DNA of 64,000 bases from Rubellimicrobium aerolatum (GCF_017872975.1 NZ_JAGGJP010000006.1:124001-188000), one strand, 5' to 3'. Counted from the first letter of the stretch, positions 9,366 to 18,722 are shown. Translations and numbers: made by a program. Notes: generated by a model not told the origin, from the sequence alone.

Positions 9366-9737
9366 TCAGGCGTTGGCCGACCGGATCTCCTCGGCCTTGG
9401 CCTTGTCGTAGGCCACGCCCTTCTGCTCGAACAACGCGTCCAGCTCCCCCGACAGCGTCATCTCGGTGACGATGTCGCAGCCGCCCACGAACTCGCCCTT
9501 CACGTAAAGCTGCGGGATGGTCGGCCAGTCCGAGAAGTCCTTGATCCCTTGCCGGATCTCCGGGTCGGCCAGCACGTTCACGTCCGCGAACTCGACGCCC
9601 ATGTAGTTGAGCACCCCCGCCACGCGGGAGGAGAAGCCGCATTGCGGCATCGCCTTGGTGCCCTTCATGAAGAGCACGACGTCGTTCGATTGGACGGTCT
9701 CGCGGATCTGGTCCTGCGCGGTCGTGGTGGTGGTCAT
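9366..9737 (-). CDS. grxD: Monothiol glutaredoxin, Grx4 type
   Basis: A 123-residue monothiol glutaredoxin that carries or delivers iron-sulfur clusters with BolA. The CGFS active site is present ([12 protein letters not shown]), as are the WPTIPQLYV and GGCDIV glutathione-binding motifs. The ATG at 9737 has a GAGGA site seven bases upstream; a TTG two codons earlier is less likely. It is the last gene of purL-bolA-grxD on the minus strand, only 10 nt downstream of bolA, which supports the known Grx-BolA partnership. Confidence 0.95.
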   Translation of the reverse strand: MTTTTTAQDQIRETVQSNDVVLFMKGTKAMPQCGFSSRVAGVLNYMGVEFADVNVLADPEIRQGIKDFSDWPTIPQLYVKGEFVGGCDIVTEMTLSGELDALFEQKGVAYDKAKAEEIRSANA

Positions 9738-9747
9738 GGGCAAATCC

Positions 9748-9990
9748 TCACTCGGGGGCCTTGGTGGTCAGCGCGAGGGCATGGAGCTCGCCGCTCGGCC
9801 CGTCCATGCGGCCCTTCAGCGCGGCATAGACGGCACGCTGCTGCTGCACGCGGTTCAGGCCGCGAAAGCTCTCGTCCACGACCTCGGCGGCGTAGTGGTT
9901 CCCGTCCCCGGCAAGGTCGGTGATGCTGATGCGCGCCTGCGGAAAGGCGGCGCGGATCAGGGCCTCGATGTCGTGGGCTTGCATGGCCAT
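9748..9990 (-). CDS. bolA: BolA-family protein
   Basis: An 80-residue BolA-like protein, partner of CGFS glutaredoxins in iron-sulfur or iron-status signalling. The conserved core is clear: [20 protein letters not shown], then [20 protein letters not shown], and HALALTT at the end. The start MAMQAHDIE is taken from family length; the internal ATG two codons later is an alternative. It lies between purL and grxD, in the order common to Rhodobacterales. Confidence 0.93.
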   Translation of the reverse strand: MAMQAHDIEALIRAAFPQARISITDLAGDGNHYAAEVVDESFRGLNRVQQQRAVYAALKGRMDGPSGELHALALTTKAPE

Positions 9991-10142
9991 GGGCAGGGGT
10001 CCTCGTGCGTTCGTCCCAATGTAGGAGGGGGCCGGAGCCGTCGCAAGCGGGGGAGGGCGGGCTTCCGGGCCACCGTCGCACGGTGGGGTGAAACCCCAGC
10101 ATCCGACCGTGCCGCCCAGGACCAGCCGCGGACGGCGGCGGC

Positions 10143-12302
10143 CTACGCCACCGCCGCCTCGAACGCCCCCCGCCACAGTCCCACCAGCTCCGCCATCGGG
10201 GCCGCCTCCGCCCCCAGCCGCAGCTCGCCCCCGCCGATCCGTCCGACGACGGCCGCCGCCACCGCGTCTTCGGCCGCCGCCGACAGCACGCCCGCCACGT
10301 CCTCGGGCGCGACCACCAGCAGGTAGCGTGCCTGGTCCTCCCCGAACAGCGTGGGCACGTCCCCCGCCTCCAGCGTCACGCCCAGCCCCGCCGCCTCCGC
10401 CATCTCGAACGCCGCGAGCGCCAGCCCCCCATCGGCGAGGTCCGTCGCCGCCCGCACCAGCGGACGCACCCGCAGCACCAGCTCGCCCGCGCGCCGCTCC
10501 GCGCCCAGGTCCACCGGCGGCGCGTCCCCCGCCTCGACCCCCAGCGCCGCCAGCAGCGCCGACTGCCCCAGGTGCCCCCGCGTCTCGCCCACCAGCACCA
10601 GCGCGTCGCCCTCGCGCGCCGGCCCGCCGATCATCTCATCCAGCGACGCCAGCAGCCCGACCCCACCGATGGTCGGCGTCGGCAGGATGCCGCTCCCGTC
10701 CGTCTCGTTGTAAAGGCTCACGTTCCCCGACACGATGGGGAAATCCAGCGCCCGGCAGGCCTCGCCGATCCCCTGGATCGCGCCCACGAACTGCCCCATG
10801 ATCTCGGGCTTCTCGGGGTTGCCGAAATTGAGGTTGTCCGTCGCCGCCAGGGGCCGCGCGCCCACGGCCACGAGGTTCCGCCACGCCTCGGCCACCGCCT
10901 GCCGGCCGCCCTCGACCGGGTTCGCCTTGACGTAGCGCGGCGTCACGTCCGACGTGAAGGCCACCGCCTTGCCGGTCCCATGCACCCGCACGATCCCCGC
11001 GCCCATCCCCGGCCGCCGCAGCGTGTCCGCTCCCACCTGGCTGTCGTATTGCTCCCAGACCCAGCCCTTGTGCGCGTGGTTCGGGTCCGCCAGCAGCGCC
11101 TGCAGCGCCTCCACGGCCCCGATCTCCGGCACCTCCGGCACCTCGGTCGCGGGCACGGTCGGCACCCAGGGCCGATCGTACTCCGGCGCGCTCGACGACA
11201 GTTGCGACAGTGGCAGGTCCGCCTTCACCTCGCCGTCCAGCAGGATCAGGAACCGGTCCTCCGGGATCGTCTCGCCGACGATGGCGAAGTCGAGATCCCA
11301 CTTCTCGAAGATCGCCCGCGCCTCGGCCTCCTTCTCGGGCTTCAGCACCATGAGCATCCGCTCCTGGCTTTCGGACAGCATCATCTCGTAGGCGGTCATC
11401 CCCGCCTCGCGCACCGGCACGGCGTCAAGGTCGAGCCGGATGCCCAGCCCCCCCTTATCCCCCATCTCCACCGCCGAGCAGGTCAGCCCCGCCGCCCCCA
11501 TGTCCTGAATGGAAATGACGGCCCCGGAGGCCATCAGCTCCATGCAGGCCTCCATGAGCCGCTTCTCGGTGAAGGGGTCGCCGACCTGCACGGTCGGGCG
11601 CTTCTCCTCGATGGTGTCGTCGAACTCGGCGCTCGCCATGGTCGCGCCGCCCACGCCGTCGCGCCCGGTCTTGGCGCCGAGATAGACGACCGGCATCCCC
11701 ACGCCCGACGCCGCCGAATAGAAGATCGCGTCCGTCCGCGCCAACCCGGCCGCGAAGGCGTTCACGAGGCAGTTGCCGTTGTAGGCCCGGTGGAACCGCA
11801 CCTCGCCGCCGACCGTCGGCACACCGAACGCGTTGCCGTAGCCGCCCACGCCCTCCACGACGCCCGCCAGCAGCCGCCTGGTCTTGGGATGCGACGGCTC
11901 CCCGAAGGACAGCGCGTTCATCGCCGCGATGGGCCGCGCGCCCATGGTGAACACGTCCCGCAGGATGCCGCCCACCCCCGTCGCCGCGCCCTGGTAGGGC
12001 TCGATGTAGGAGGGGTGGTTGTGGCTCTCCATCTTGAACACCAGCGCGTCGCCGTCGCCCAGGTCCACGACGCCCGCGTTCTCGCCCGGCCCGCAGATGA
12101 CCTGCGGCCCGGAGGTCGGCAGCGTCCGCAGCCACCTCTTCGACGACTTGTAGGAGCAATGCTCGTTCCACATGGCCGAGAAGATGCCCAGCTCCGTGAA
12201 GGTCGGCTGACGCCCGATGATCCCCAGCAGCCGCTCGTATTCCTCGGGCCTGATCCCGTGGGAGGCCACGAGTTCGGGCGTGATCTCGGGTTCGGGGCGC
12301 AT
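10143..12302 (-). CDS. purL: Phosphoribosylformylglycinamidine synthase subunit PurL
   Basis: A 719-residue enzyme, the fourth step of purine synthesis, using ATP to amidate FGAR. It is the small (three-component) form that needs PurS and PurQ, which are not in this window. ATP-site features include [21 protein letters not shown] and GAQGIGE-like loops, with a second pseudo-repeat at [13 protein letters not shown]. Length is normal. The open frame on the opposite strand (about 10.5-12.4 kb) is a composition shadow. bolA and grxD follow downstream. Confidence 0.97.
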   Translation of the reverse strand: MRPEPEITPELVASHGIRPEEYERLLGIIGRQPTFTELGIFSAMWNEHCSYKSSKRWLRTLPTSGPQVICGPGENAGVVDLGDGDALVFKMESHNHPSYIEPYQGAATGVGGILRDVFTMGARPIAAMNALSFGEPSHPKTRRLLAGVVEGVGGYGNAFGVPTVGGEVRFHRAYNGNCLVNAFAAGLARTDAIFYSAASGVGMPVVYLGAKTGRDGVGGATMASAEFDDTIEEKRPTVQVGDPFTEKRLMEACMELMASGAVISIQDMGAAGLTCSAVEMGDKGGLGIRLDLDAVPVREAGMTAYEMMLSESQERMLMVLKPEKEAEARAIFEKWDLDFAIVGETIPEDRFLILLDGEVKADLPLSQLSSSAPEYDRPWVPTVPATEVPEVPEIGAVEALQALLADPNHAHKGWVWEQYDSQVGADTLRRPGMGAGIVRVHGTGKAVAFTSDVTPRYVKANPVEGGRQAVAEAWRNLVAVGARPLAATDNLNFGNPEKPEIMGQFVGAIQGIGEACRALDFPIVSGNVSLYNETDGSGILPTPTIGGVGLLASLDEMIGGPAREGDALVLVGETRGHLGQSALLAALGVEAGDAPPVDLGAERRAGELVLRVRPLVRAATDLADGGLALAAFEMAEAAGLGVTLEAGDVPTLFGEDQARYLLVVAPEDVAGVLSAAAEDAVAAAVVGRIGGGELRLGAEAAPMAELVGLWRGAFEAAVA

Positions 12303-12394
12303 GGGGACCTCCAGGACAGGGCTGCTGGCGGCCGTTTAGGGTCTCCCGCGCGCGGGCGGAAGGGCAAGGGCCGCCGCGAATCGCCCGCGCGGCC

Positions 12395-12422
12395 AAAAAA
12401 AAGCCGGGCACGATGGCCCGGC
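12395..12422 (-). terminator. Intrinsic terminator, minus strand
   Basis: GCCGGGC-ACGATG-GCCCGGC (12403-12422) gives a seven-pair stem with a six-base loop, followed on the minus strand by eight U residues (the A run at 12395-12402). This is the best rho-independent terminator in the window. It ends either the LysR transcript or a separate small RNA. Confidence 0.85.
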
Positions 12423-12510
12423 TAAGTCCAACAGGGAGGTTGAAGATGATGAGCGCGAGGCATCACCGCCTTCGACTGCCCAAATAGGAGGCGGAACGCG
12501 GATCGGCAAG
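12395..12510 (-). ncRNA. Candidate trans-acting small RNA with a CUCCCU hairpin loop
   Basis: On the minus strand this 116-nt stretch, between a LysR stop (12577) and purL, ends in a clear intrinsic terminator. Just before it, 12427-12444 folds as UUCAAC-CUCCCU-GUUGGA, a six-pair stem with an anti-Shine-Dalgarno-like loop; another CCUCC lies near 12492. Short RNAs exposing CU-rich loops are known in Rhodobacter. Both RNA ends are guesses. A competing reading is a 13-codon plus-strand ORF (12446-12487) with AGGGAGG as its ribosome-binding site, in the same sequence. Confidence 0.4.
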
Positions 12511-12576
12511 GCGCGGGCGCGACCGCTGACGTCAAAGCCGCCATGCGTCTCCCGCATGACACACCTTGCGGTTGCG

Positions 12577-13479
12577 TCAGGCGGCGTCGCGGATGCGGCG
12601 GCGGTGGGCGATCACCTCCTCCTGCACGAAGTCGCGGAAGGCGGCCACGCGCTTGGACTGCCGCAGCTCCTCGGGATAGGCGAGGAACACCGGCACCTCG
12701 TTCGATTCCACGTCCGGCAGCACCCGCGTCAGCGTCGGGAAGTCCTCGGTGATGTAGTCGGGGATCAGCCCCACGCCGAGGTCGTTCAGCGTCGCCTGCA
12801 ACACCCCGAAATAGTTGTTGATCGTCAGCAGGCTCTGCGGCTCGTGGCTCAGCAGGAGCTGCGCCAGCCCCGCCCCCGCCGCCACCTGCGCCGAGGTCGG
12901 CCCCTGCGTGATGACCCGGTGCCTGGCGACATCCTCCAGCGTCTCCAGGGGCGGCGACCGCTCCAGATAGGCGTGGGACGCATAAAGCCCTATGCGGATG
13001 CCCATGAGCTTCTTGCGGATCAGGTCGGCCTGCGACGGCTCCTTCATGCGGATGGCCACGTCGGCCTCGCGCATCGGCAGGTCCAGCACCCGCTCCTCCA
13101 GCATCAGGTCGATCTTCAGGTCGGGATACCGCTCGTAGAGCTTGGGCAACCGGGGCGCGAGCCAGATGGTCCCGAAGGCCAGCGTCGTCGTCACCCGCAG
13201 GTCGCCGAACACCTCCTCCTCGCTGTCGCGGATGCGCGCCGCGGCGGCCTCCAGGCGCTTGTTCATCGACCGCGTGGCCTCGAACAGCAGCTCCCCCTGC
13301 TCAGTCAGGATCAGCCCCCGCGCGTGGCGGTGGAACAGCGTGGTGTTCAGGCTCTCCTCCAGGGCGCGGATCTGCCGGCTCACGGCCGACTGGCTCAGGT
13401 GAAGGCTGTCGCCGGCATGGGTCAGGCTCCCCGCGTCGGCAACCGCATGGAAGATGCGAAGCTTGTCCCAATCCATCAT
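12577..13479 (-). CDS. LysR-family transcriptional regulator
   Basis: A 300-residue LysR-type regulator. The winged helix starts at MMDWDKLRIFHAVADAGSL and continues through LSQSAVSRQIRALEESL; the effector domain follows with VLDLPMREADVAIRMKEP. This subfamily is highly conserved in Rhodobacterales, where relatives are often next to thioredoxin reductase genes; trxB is not here. The frame is open 14 codons further upstream (to 13521), but the family start is MDWDKL. It is divergent from murI. Its target is unknown. Confidence 0.85.
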   Translation of the reverse strand: MMDWDKLRIFHAVADAGSLTHAGDSLHLSQSAVSRQIRALEESLNTTLFHRHARGLILTEQGELLFEATRSMNKRLEAAAARIRDSEEEVFGDLRVTTTLAFGTIWLAPRLPKLYERYPDLKIDLMLEERVLDLPMREADVAIRMKEPSQADLIRKKLMGIRIGLYASHAYLERSPPLETLEDVARHRVITQGPTSAQVAAGAGLAQLLLSHEPQSLLTINNYFGVLQATLNDLGVGLIPDYITEDFPTLTRVLPDVESNEVPVFLAYPEELRQSKRVAAFRDFVQEEVIAHRRRIRDAA

Positions 13480-13727
13480 CGGCGTCAGGTCCCGGCCTTC
13501 CTTTTCGTGCGACGTTACCATCGCAGCTATGTCGTCCGTGCGACAAACGCAAAGGTGCCTTGCGATTTTCGCGCAACCGCGTCCGCCGCGCCTCCCTTAT
13601 CGTTCGCGCCCCGCCGCCCGATCGCGCATCGCGCGCAGGCAAGCGGGCGATGGATTTCCCCCGCGACTCCGCTTAAGCCCTGCCCCCAGGGCCACGACCC
13701 GGCCCGCTTAGGGACCGGAGGGACGCG

Positions 13728-14540
13728 ATGGCGGTGGGCATCTTCGACAGCGGCTTGGGCGGCCTCACGGTCTGGGACGCGGTGCACCGCCGCCTGCCGG
13801 ACCTGCCGCTGGTCTACTTCGGCGACAACGCCCACGCCCCCTACGGCGTCCGCGACGCCGACGACATCTTCCGCCTGACCACCTCCGCCGCCCAGCGGCT
13901 CTTCGACGCCGGCTGCGACCTCGTGATCCTCGCCTGCAACACCGCCTCCGCCGCCGCGCTGCGCCGGATGCAGGACTCCTGGGTTCCCCGCGACAAGCGC
14001 GTGCTCGGCGTCTTCGTCCCGCTGATCGAGGCGCTGACCGAGCGCCAGTGGGGCGACAACTCCCCCCCGCGCGAGGTGGCCGTGAAGCACGTCGCGCTCT
14101 TCGCCACCCCCGCCACCGTCGCCTCCCGCGCCTTCCAGCGCGAGCTGGCCTTCCGCGCCATCGGCGTGGACGTGGAGGCGCAGGCCTGCGGCGGCGTCGT
14201 GGACGCCATCGAGGAGGGCGACATGATCCTCGCCGAGGCCCTCGTCCGCTCCCACGTGGACGCGCTCAAGCGCAAGATGCCCGACCCCGACGCCGCCATC
14301 CTCGGCTGCACCCACTACCCGCTGATGGAGCAGGCCTTCCAGGCCGCCCTCGGCCCGCAGGTCAAGGTCTTCTCCCAGGCGAACCTCGTGGCCGAGAGCC
14401 TCGCCGACTACCTCCGCCGCCATCCCGCCATGGTCGGCCCCGGCACCGAATCGCTGTTCCTGACCACCGGCAAGCCGCGCCAGGTCTCCGACCGCGCCAC
14501 CCAGTTCCTCCGCCAGAGCATCGACTTCCAGCCCGCGTGA
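13728..14540 (+). CDS. murI: Glutamate racemase
   Basis: A 270-residue enzyme interconverting L- and D-glutamate for peptidoglycan. Both catalytic cysteines are visible: [12 protein letters not shown] near residue 68 and [12 protein letters not shown] near 190. The N-terminal [13 protein letters not shown] and GDNAHAPYG motifs are typical. A GGAGGG site precedes the ATG. Its last codons overlap the GTG start of the CPBP protease (GTGA), so the two are coupled. Confidence 0.95.
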   Translation: MAVGIFDSGLGGLTVWDAVHRRLPDLPLVYFGDNAHAPYGVRDADDIFRLTTSAAQRLFDAGCDLVILACNTASAAALRRMQDSWVPRDKRVLGVFVPLIEALTERQWGDNSPPREVAVKHVALFATPATVASRAFQRELAFRAIGVDVEAQACGGVVDAIEEGDMILAEALVRSHVDALKRKMPDPDAAILGCTHYPLMEQAFQAALGPQVKVFSQANLVAESLADYLRRHPAMVGPGTESLFLTTGKPRQVSDRATQFLRQSIDFQPA

Positions 14541-15646
14541 GCGCGCCCCGCGCCAGCCGCCGTCCCCTCCAGGCCGCCGGCCTCCTGCTGGCCTGGGCCG
14601 CCGTCACCCTCCTGTTCGGGGCGCCCCTGCCCGAGGGGGCCTCCGTCGCCGACCTGATCTCGCGCGAGGTCGCCCGCCAGCTCGTCGCCGCCTCGCTCCT
14701 GCTGGCGCTGGCTTGGGCGGGCCTGCGCTGGCGGGGGATCGGCGGCGGCCCGCCCAGGCCGGGCTGGCTCCGGCTCTGCTGGCTGCCCGGGCTCTACCTC
14801 CTGCTCTTCGCCGGAATCGGCGCGGCGCAGGGCCTTCCCCCGGCCCCGGTCGTCGCGATCCTCCTCGTCAACACCGTCCTCGTCGGCTTCTCCGAGGAGG
14901 TGATGTTCCGGGGCTTCCTCTACTCGGGCCTGCGCGACCGCCTGCGGCCCTGGCCCGCGATCTGGGCCGTCACCCTCCTGTTCGGCGCGCTGCACACGCT
15001 GAACGCGCTCGTCACCGGGCACCTCCTCGACGCCCTCCAGCAGAGCGGCAACGCCACGCTGATCGGCCTCGCCCTCCTGGCGATCCGGCTCCGCACGGGC
15101 TCGATCTGGCCCGCCGTCCTCGTCCATGCCTCCTGGGACTTCGGCCTCCTGCTCCTGGCGCAGGCCAGCGGCCCGCCGCCCCCGGACCTCCAGCTGTCGC
15201 TCGCGCAGCGGGCGCTGGCCACGCTCCCCATCCTGCCCCTCGGCCTTTGGGGACTCTGGCTGCTGCGCGGCGTCGGGCGCGACGGCGACGGCCTCGGCCC
15301 CCCGGCGCGCCGATGGCACCAAACCGCGCCGGCCCGCGTTGGGGGGCAGGCCGCACGGTCGGTCATGCAGCAAGGAGTTCGAACAATGGCGGATGCGAGC
15401 CAGATCAGGGAGCACGCCGAGGTGATCGGCGCCGACGGCGTCCATATCGGCACCGTGGACAAGGTCGAGGGCGACCGGATCAAGCTGACCAAGCAGGACA
15501 GCGGCCTGGGCCACACGGACCACCACCACTACCTGCCGCTCGGTCTCGTGGCCGAGGTCGAGGGCGACACGGTTCGGCTGTCCGCCAACGCCGCCGTGGC
15601 CGCCGAGATGTTCGAGGAGGAGGAGGACGGCAAGCCGCTCGACTGA
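14537..15646 (+). CDS. CPBP-family intramembrane protease reading in frame into DUF2171
   Basis: The open frame encodes 369 residues. Residues 1 to about 260 are a multi-pass CPBP (CAAX-like) protease: the EExxxR motif is in [16 protein letters not shown], the FxxxH region is [11 protein letters not shown], and the HxxxD-type motif is [13 protein letters not shown]. There is no stop codon before the downstream DUF2171 protein, which begins in the same frame at 15386. The GTG start overlaps the murI stop. Either the two are a real fusion, or a stop or frame has been lost near 15290-15385, where the sequence between the domains is low in conservation. Confidence 0.75.
   Translation: MSAPRASRRPLQAAGLLLAWAAVTLLFGAPLPEGASVADLISREVARQLVAASLLLALAWAGLRWRGIGGGPPRPGWLRLCWLPGLYLLLFAGIGAAQGLPPAPVVAILLVNTVLVGFSEEVMFRGFLYSGLRDRLRPWPAIWAVTLLFGALHTLNALVTGHLLDALQQSGNATLIGLALLAIRLRTGSIWPAVLVHASWDFGLLLLAQASGPPPPDLQLSLAQRALATLPILPLGLWGLWLLRGVGRDGDGLGPPARRWHQTAPARVGGQAARSVMQQGVRTMADASQIREHAEVIGADGVHIGTVDKVEGDRIKLTKQDSGLGHTDHHHYLPLGLVAEVEGDTVRLSANAAVAAEMFEEEEDGKPLD
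15386..15646 (+). CDS. DUF2171-like small protein
   Basis: An 86-residue acidic protein beginning [18 protein letters not shown]. The pattern [22 protein letters not shown] followed by a histidine cluster ([11 protein letters not shown]) is characteristic of DUF2171, a PRC-barrel-like family of unknown role common in alphaproteobacteria. Its own AAGGAG site at 15372-15377, nine bases from the ATG, argues that it can be translated alone. It also forms the C-terminal part of the longer CPBP frame. Confidence 0.8.
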   Translation: MADASQIREHAEVIGADGVHIGTVDKVEGDRIKLTKQDSGLGHTDHHHYLPLGLVAEVEGDTVRLSANAAVAAEMFEEEEDGKPLD

Positions 15647-15726
15647 GCGCTCGCCCCGATCCCACCACATCCCGACGCTCCGCGACACCCTGCGCCGTTG
15701 CGCGGCGCGGGGTGAAAGCCTATGTG

Positions 15727-15746
15727 CCCCCGTGACTTCACGGGGG
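15727..15746 (+). promoter_or_regulatory. argC: Hairpin over the argC ribosome-binding site
   Basis: Perfect nine-base inverted repeat CCCCCGTGA-CT-TCACGGGGG ending seven bases before the argC ATG. Its right arm includes the G-rich stretch that is the only Shine-Dalgarno-like sequence, so the folded RNA would hide it. Regulation of argC translation is an inference. Confidence 0.4.
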
Positions 15747-15752
15747 ATTTCC

Positions 15753-16778
15753 ATGACCGCCAACGTCGCCATCCTCGGCGCCTCGGGCTACACGGGGGCC
15801 GAGCTGGTTCGCCTCCTCGCCACCCATCCGGGGATGCGGATCGCCGCGCTGACCGCCGACCGCAAGGCGGGGCAGCCCATGGCGCAGGTCTTCCCCCACC
15901 TCCGCCACCTCGACCTCCCCACCCTTTCCACCATCGAGCAGGTGGACTTCGCAGGCCTCGACCTCGCCTTCGTCGCCCTTCCGCACGGCCTCTCCCAGGC
16001 GCTCGTCCGCGACCTCCCCCCGACCCTCAAGGTCGTGGACCTCGGCGCCGACTTCCGCCTGACGCCCGAAGGCTACAAGTCCTGGTATGGCGCCGACCAC
16101 GTTGCCCCCGATCTCCAGGAGGAGGCCGTCTACGGCCTGACGGAGTTCTACCGCGACCGCATCCGCACCGCCCGCCTCGTCGCCGGGACCGGCTGCAACG
16201 CCGCCACCGTCCAGTTCGCCCTTCGCCCCCTGATCGAATCGAAGCTGATCGACCTCGACGACATCGTCTGCGACCTCAAGAACGGCGTCTCCGGCGCGGG
16301 CCGCTCCCTCAAGGAGAACATGCTCTTCGCCGAACGGAGCGAGGACGTGGCCGGCTACTCCCAGGGCGGCAAGCACCGCCACCTGGGCGAGTTCGACCAA
16401 GAGTTCTCGCGGCTGGCGGGGCGCGAGGTCCGCATCCTCTTCACCCCGCATTTGATCCCGATCAATCGCGGCATCCTCGCCTCGTGCTACGTGAAGGGCG
16501 ATCCGCAGGCGATTCACGCCGCGCTCGCCGCGCGCTACGCCCCGGAGCCGTTCTGCGTCGTCCTTCCGTATGGGGAGCTTCCCGCCATGTCCCACGTCCA
16601 GGGCTCCAACTTCGTCCACCTGGGCGTGACGGGCGACCGCGTGGCGGGCCGCACCCTCGTCGTCGCGACGCTCGACAACCTCAACAAGGGCTCCTCCGGC
16701 CAGGCGCTCCAGAACGCGAACCTCATGCTGGGCCGCCCCGAAACCGAGGGGCTGCTCCTCGCCCCCATCTTCCCGTAA
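15753..16778 (+). CDS. argC: N-acetyl-gamma-glutamyl-phosphate reductase
   Basis: A 341-residue NADPH enzyme, third step of arginine synthesis. The N-terminal [16 protein letters not shown] is the Rossmann loop; the active-site cysteine is in [26 protein letters not shown] and [17 protein letters not shown] are conserved. The start [11 protein letters not shown] is used; an ATG seven codons earlier lies inside the leader hairpin. It sits 12 nt upstream of ccmE, a Rhodobacterales arrangement. Confidence 0.96.
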   Translation: MTANVAILGASGYTGAELVRLLATHPGMRIAALTADRKAGQPMAQVFPHLRHLDLPTLSTIEQVDFAGLDLAFVALPHGLSQALVRDLPPTLKVVDLGADFRLTPEGYKSWYGADHVAPDLQEEAVYGLTEFYRDRIRTARLVAGTGCNAATVQFALRPLIESKLIDLDDIVCDLKNGVSGAGRSLKENMLFAERSEDVAGYSQGGKHRHLGEFDQEFSRLAGREVRILFTPHLIPINRGILASCYVKGDPQAIHAALAARYAPEPFCVVLPYGELPAMSHVQGSNFVHLGVTGDRVAGRTLVVATLDNLNKGSSGQALQNANLMLGRPETEGLLLAPIFP

Positions 16779-16790
16779 GGCTTCCCCGCC

Positions 16791-17270
16791 ATGATGCCCC
16801 TCAAGAAGAAGCGCCGCATCCAGGTCATCGTGCTGGCCGCGGCCGCGCTCGCGCTCTCGACCGGCCTGATCGGCTACGCGATGCAGGACGGCATCAACTT
16901 CTTCCGCTCGCCCACCCAGATCGCGGCCGAACCGCCCGCGCCCAACGAGGTGTTCCGCATCGGCGGCCTCGTCGAGGACGGCACCCTCGTGCGCGGGCAG
17001 GGCGAGACGATCACCTTCCGCGTCACCGACGGCGGCGCCTCGATCCCGGTCAGCTACAAGGGCGTCCTCCCCGACCTGTTCGAGGAAGGGCAGGGCATGG
17101 TCGGCCAGGGCCGCTACGTGGACGGCACCTTCCAGGCGACCGAGATCCTGGCCAAGCACGACGAATCCTATATGCCCAAGGAGGTCGTGGACGCCCTCAA
17201 GGAGCAGGGGGTCTATGTCGATCCCAACGCCCCCGAGGCCGGGCACCAGCCCGCGCCCGTGACGAACTAA
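16791..17270 (+). CDS. ccmE: Cytochrome c maturation haem chaperone CcmE
   Basis: A 159-residue periplasmic haem chaperone with one N-terminal membrane anchor (IQVIVLAAAALALSTGLIGYAM). It binds haem covalently through the histidine in ILAKHDESYMPKEV; the following tyrosine is an axial ligand. An OB-fold covers about residues 50-130. CcmF, at 18723, receives the haem. The genes between them are the GTA lysis pair rather than other ccm genes. Confidence 0.96.
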   Translation: MMPLKKKRRIQVIVLAAAALALSTGLIGYAMQDGINFFRSPTQIAAEPPAPNEVFRIGGLVEDGTLVRGQGETITFRVTDGGASIPVSYKGVLPDLFEEGQGMVGQGRYVDGTFQATEILAKHDESYMPKEVVDALKEQGVYVDPNAPEAGHQPAPVTN

Positions 17271-17543
17271 GGGCAGCCTCCGACCGGTTCGGGTCTCCGT
17301 GGGGCGGGCCGTCCGCCCGCCACGCGTCCTCGGCCAACGGCGCTGGCTTCGCAAACGGAGCGCGGCGGGGTGAACCCCGACCTGCGACCGATCCAGCCTC
17401 TCAGGATCACGCCCCTGATTCGCCCTCCGGCAAATCCCCGAAAGGGTGTTGCGCGAAGTGGGTGCTGAGCGCTCGTTGCTGTCGGACGGCATTAATCCTT
17501 GGATGCGATTCTGTCCCCCACGCGCAACCAGAAGGGGGACCCC
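17271..17543. other. Intergenic region upstream of the GTA lysis genes
   Basis: These 273 nt hold no gene I can support. They contain a CCCCGAAAGGG hairpin-like start at about 17436, the two-block motif at 17444-17487, an ATTAAT at 17491, and a GGGGGA ribosome-binding site before the endolysin ATG at 17544. This is probably the endolysin promoter region, insulating the cassette from ccmE. Confidence 0.55.
17444..17487 (+). promoter_or_regulatory. Two-block motif, copy 1
   Basis: Block A GGGTGTTGCGCGA (17444-17456), then 16 bases, then block B TCGTTGCTGTCGGAC (17473-17487), then N4 and TTAA. The same two blocks with the same 16-base spacing and the same N4-TTAA occur on the minus strand at 53653-53696. 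It lies 57 nt upstream of the endolysin start. It is probably a regulatory or promoter element; the binding factor is unknown. Confidence 0.6.
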
Positions 17544-18155
17544 ATGCCGACCGTCGAATCCATTGCCCGAGAGATCGTCGCCCGCGAGGGCGGCTGGTCC
17601 GACCACCCCGCCGATCCCGGCGGCGCCACCAACCACGGCGTCACCCTCGGCACGCTCCGCCGCCTGCGGCTCGACCTCGACCGCGACGGCCGCGTGACCG
17701 AGGCCGACCTGCGGCGCCTGACGCCCGCCGACGCGGCGGCGATCTTCGTGCGCCACTACTTCCACGGCCCGCGCCTCCACGAGCTGCCCGAGGCGCTGCA
17801 CCCGTCCGTGTTCGACATGCAGGTGAACGCCGGGGCGCAGGCCATTCGCATCCTGCAACGGCTCCTGACCGAGATGGGCCACCCCTGCGCCGTCGATGGC
17901 GTGCTGGGTCCCAAGACCATCGCCGCCGCCCACGCCGCCGCCAGGGCCGCGCCGGGCCACATCGTGGACGCCTACGGCATCGCCCGGCGCAACTACTATT
18001 ACGCGCTGGCCGACGCCCGCCCGGCCTCTCGTCCGTTCTGCCGCCGCCGCGACGGCGGCAAGGGCGGCTGGATCACCCGCGCCGAATCGTTCATCGCCCC
18101 CCGCTACCGCCTCACCGACGCGGAGCATCGCGAAAGGACCGCCCAATGGCACTGA
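17544..18155 (+). CDS. GTA-type endolysin: N-acetylmuramidase of glycoside hydrolase family 108
   Basis: A 203-residue muramidase. The GH108 signature EGGWSDHPADPGGATNHGVT sits near residue 15 and carries the catalytic glutamate; a GH108-type peptidoglycan-binding region (AVDGVLGPKTIAAA) lies in the C-terminal half. There is no signal peptide, so export should depend on the holin encoded next. In Rhodobacter capsulatus the homologous pair lyses the cell to release gene transfer agent particles. The start MPTVESIAREIV follows a GGGGGACCCC leader. Its 3' end overlaps the holin gene by 10 nt. Confidence 0.88.
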   Translation: MPTVESIAREIVAREGGWSDHPADPGGATNHGVTLGTLRRLRLDLDRDGRVTEADLRRLTPADAAAIFVRHYFHGPRLHELPEALHPSVFDMQVNAGAQAIRILQRLLTEMGHPCAVDGVLGPKTIAAAHAAARAAPGHIVDAYGIARRNYYYALADARPASRPFCRRRDGGKGGWITRAESFIAPRYRLTDAEHRERTAQWH

Positions 18156-18679
18156 TGTCCAACCCCCTCCGCTGGGTCACGGGCGCGGGGCTGACCGGGG
18201 CCGAGGCGCTCGACCACGCCGAGCGCCTGGCCCGCGCGGCCCAGGCCTCCGGGCTGCCGCCCGCCGTCGGCCGGCTCGACCGCCGCCCTCGCGCCGCCTT
18301 CGACCGGCTGGTGGACGCGCTGAACCGCCTGCCGCGCCCGCTGTCGGTGCTGGGCACGCTCGCCCTCCTCGGCGCGGCGCTGGCCGCCCCCGACTGGTTC
18401 GCCGCCCGCATGGAGGCGCTGGCCCGGATGCCCGAGGGGCTCTGGTGGCTGATCGGCGCGGTGCTGTCGCTGCACTTCGGCTCGCGCGTGCAGGCCCACG
18501 CGCAGGAGTTCCGCCGCGAGGTCCTCGCCGCGACGCTCCCGGCACCCGAACCCGAGCCCGCCGCCACGGCCCGCACCCCCGCCATCGCCGAGCCCGGCCC
18601 CGACGCCCGGCTCACCCTGTCCACGCTCGCGCCGGGGGCCAACGCCGCCCTCGCCGACTGGCGCGCGGGCCGGGCGTGA
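18146..18679 (+). CDS. GTA-type holin (three-segment family)
   Basis: A 177-residue protein resembling the holin family for gene-transfer-agent release. Two clear hydrophobic segments are PLSVLGTLALLGAALAAPDWF and MPEGLWWLIGAVLSLHFG, in the middle, followed by a charged segment and a Pro/Ala-rich tail. It would make the inner-membrane lesion that lets the muramidase reach the wall. The ATG lies inside the end of the endolysin gene, which suggests translational coupling. Assignment rests on the overlap with GH108 and the fold pattern. Confidence 0.8.
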   Translation: MALMSNPLRWVTGAGLTGAEALDHAERLARAAQASGLPPAVGRLDRRPRAAFDRLVDALNRLPRPLSVLGTLALLGAALAAPDWFAARMEALARMPEGLWWLIGAVLSLHFGSRVQAHAQEFRREVLAATLPAPEPEPAATARTPAIAEPGPDARLTLSTLAPGANAALADWRAGRA

Positions 18680-18722
18680 CAATCGGCCCCGGCCGCCCTC
18701 GCTTGGCGGACCGGGGCCCCGA

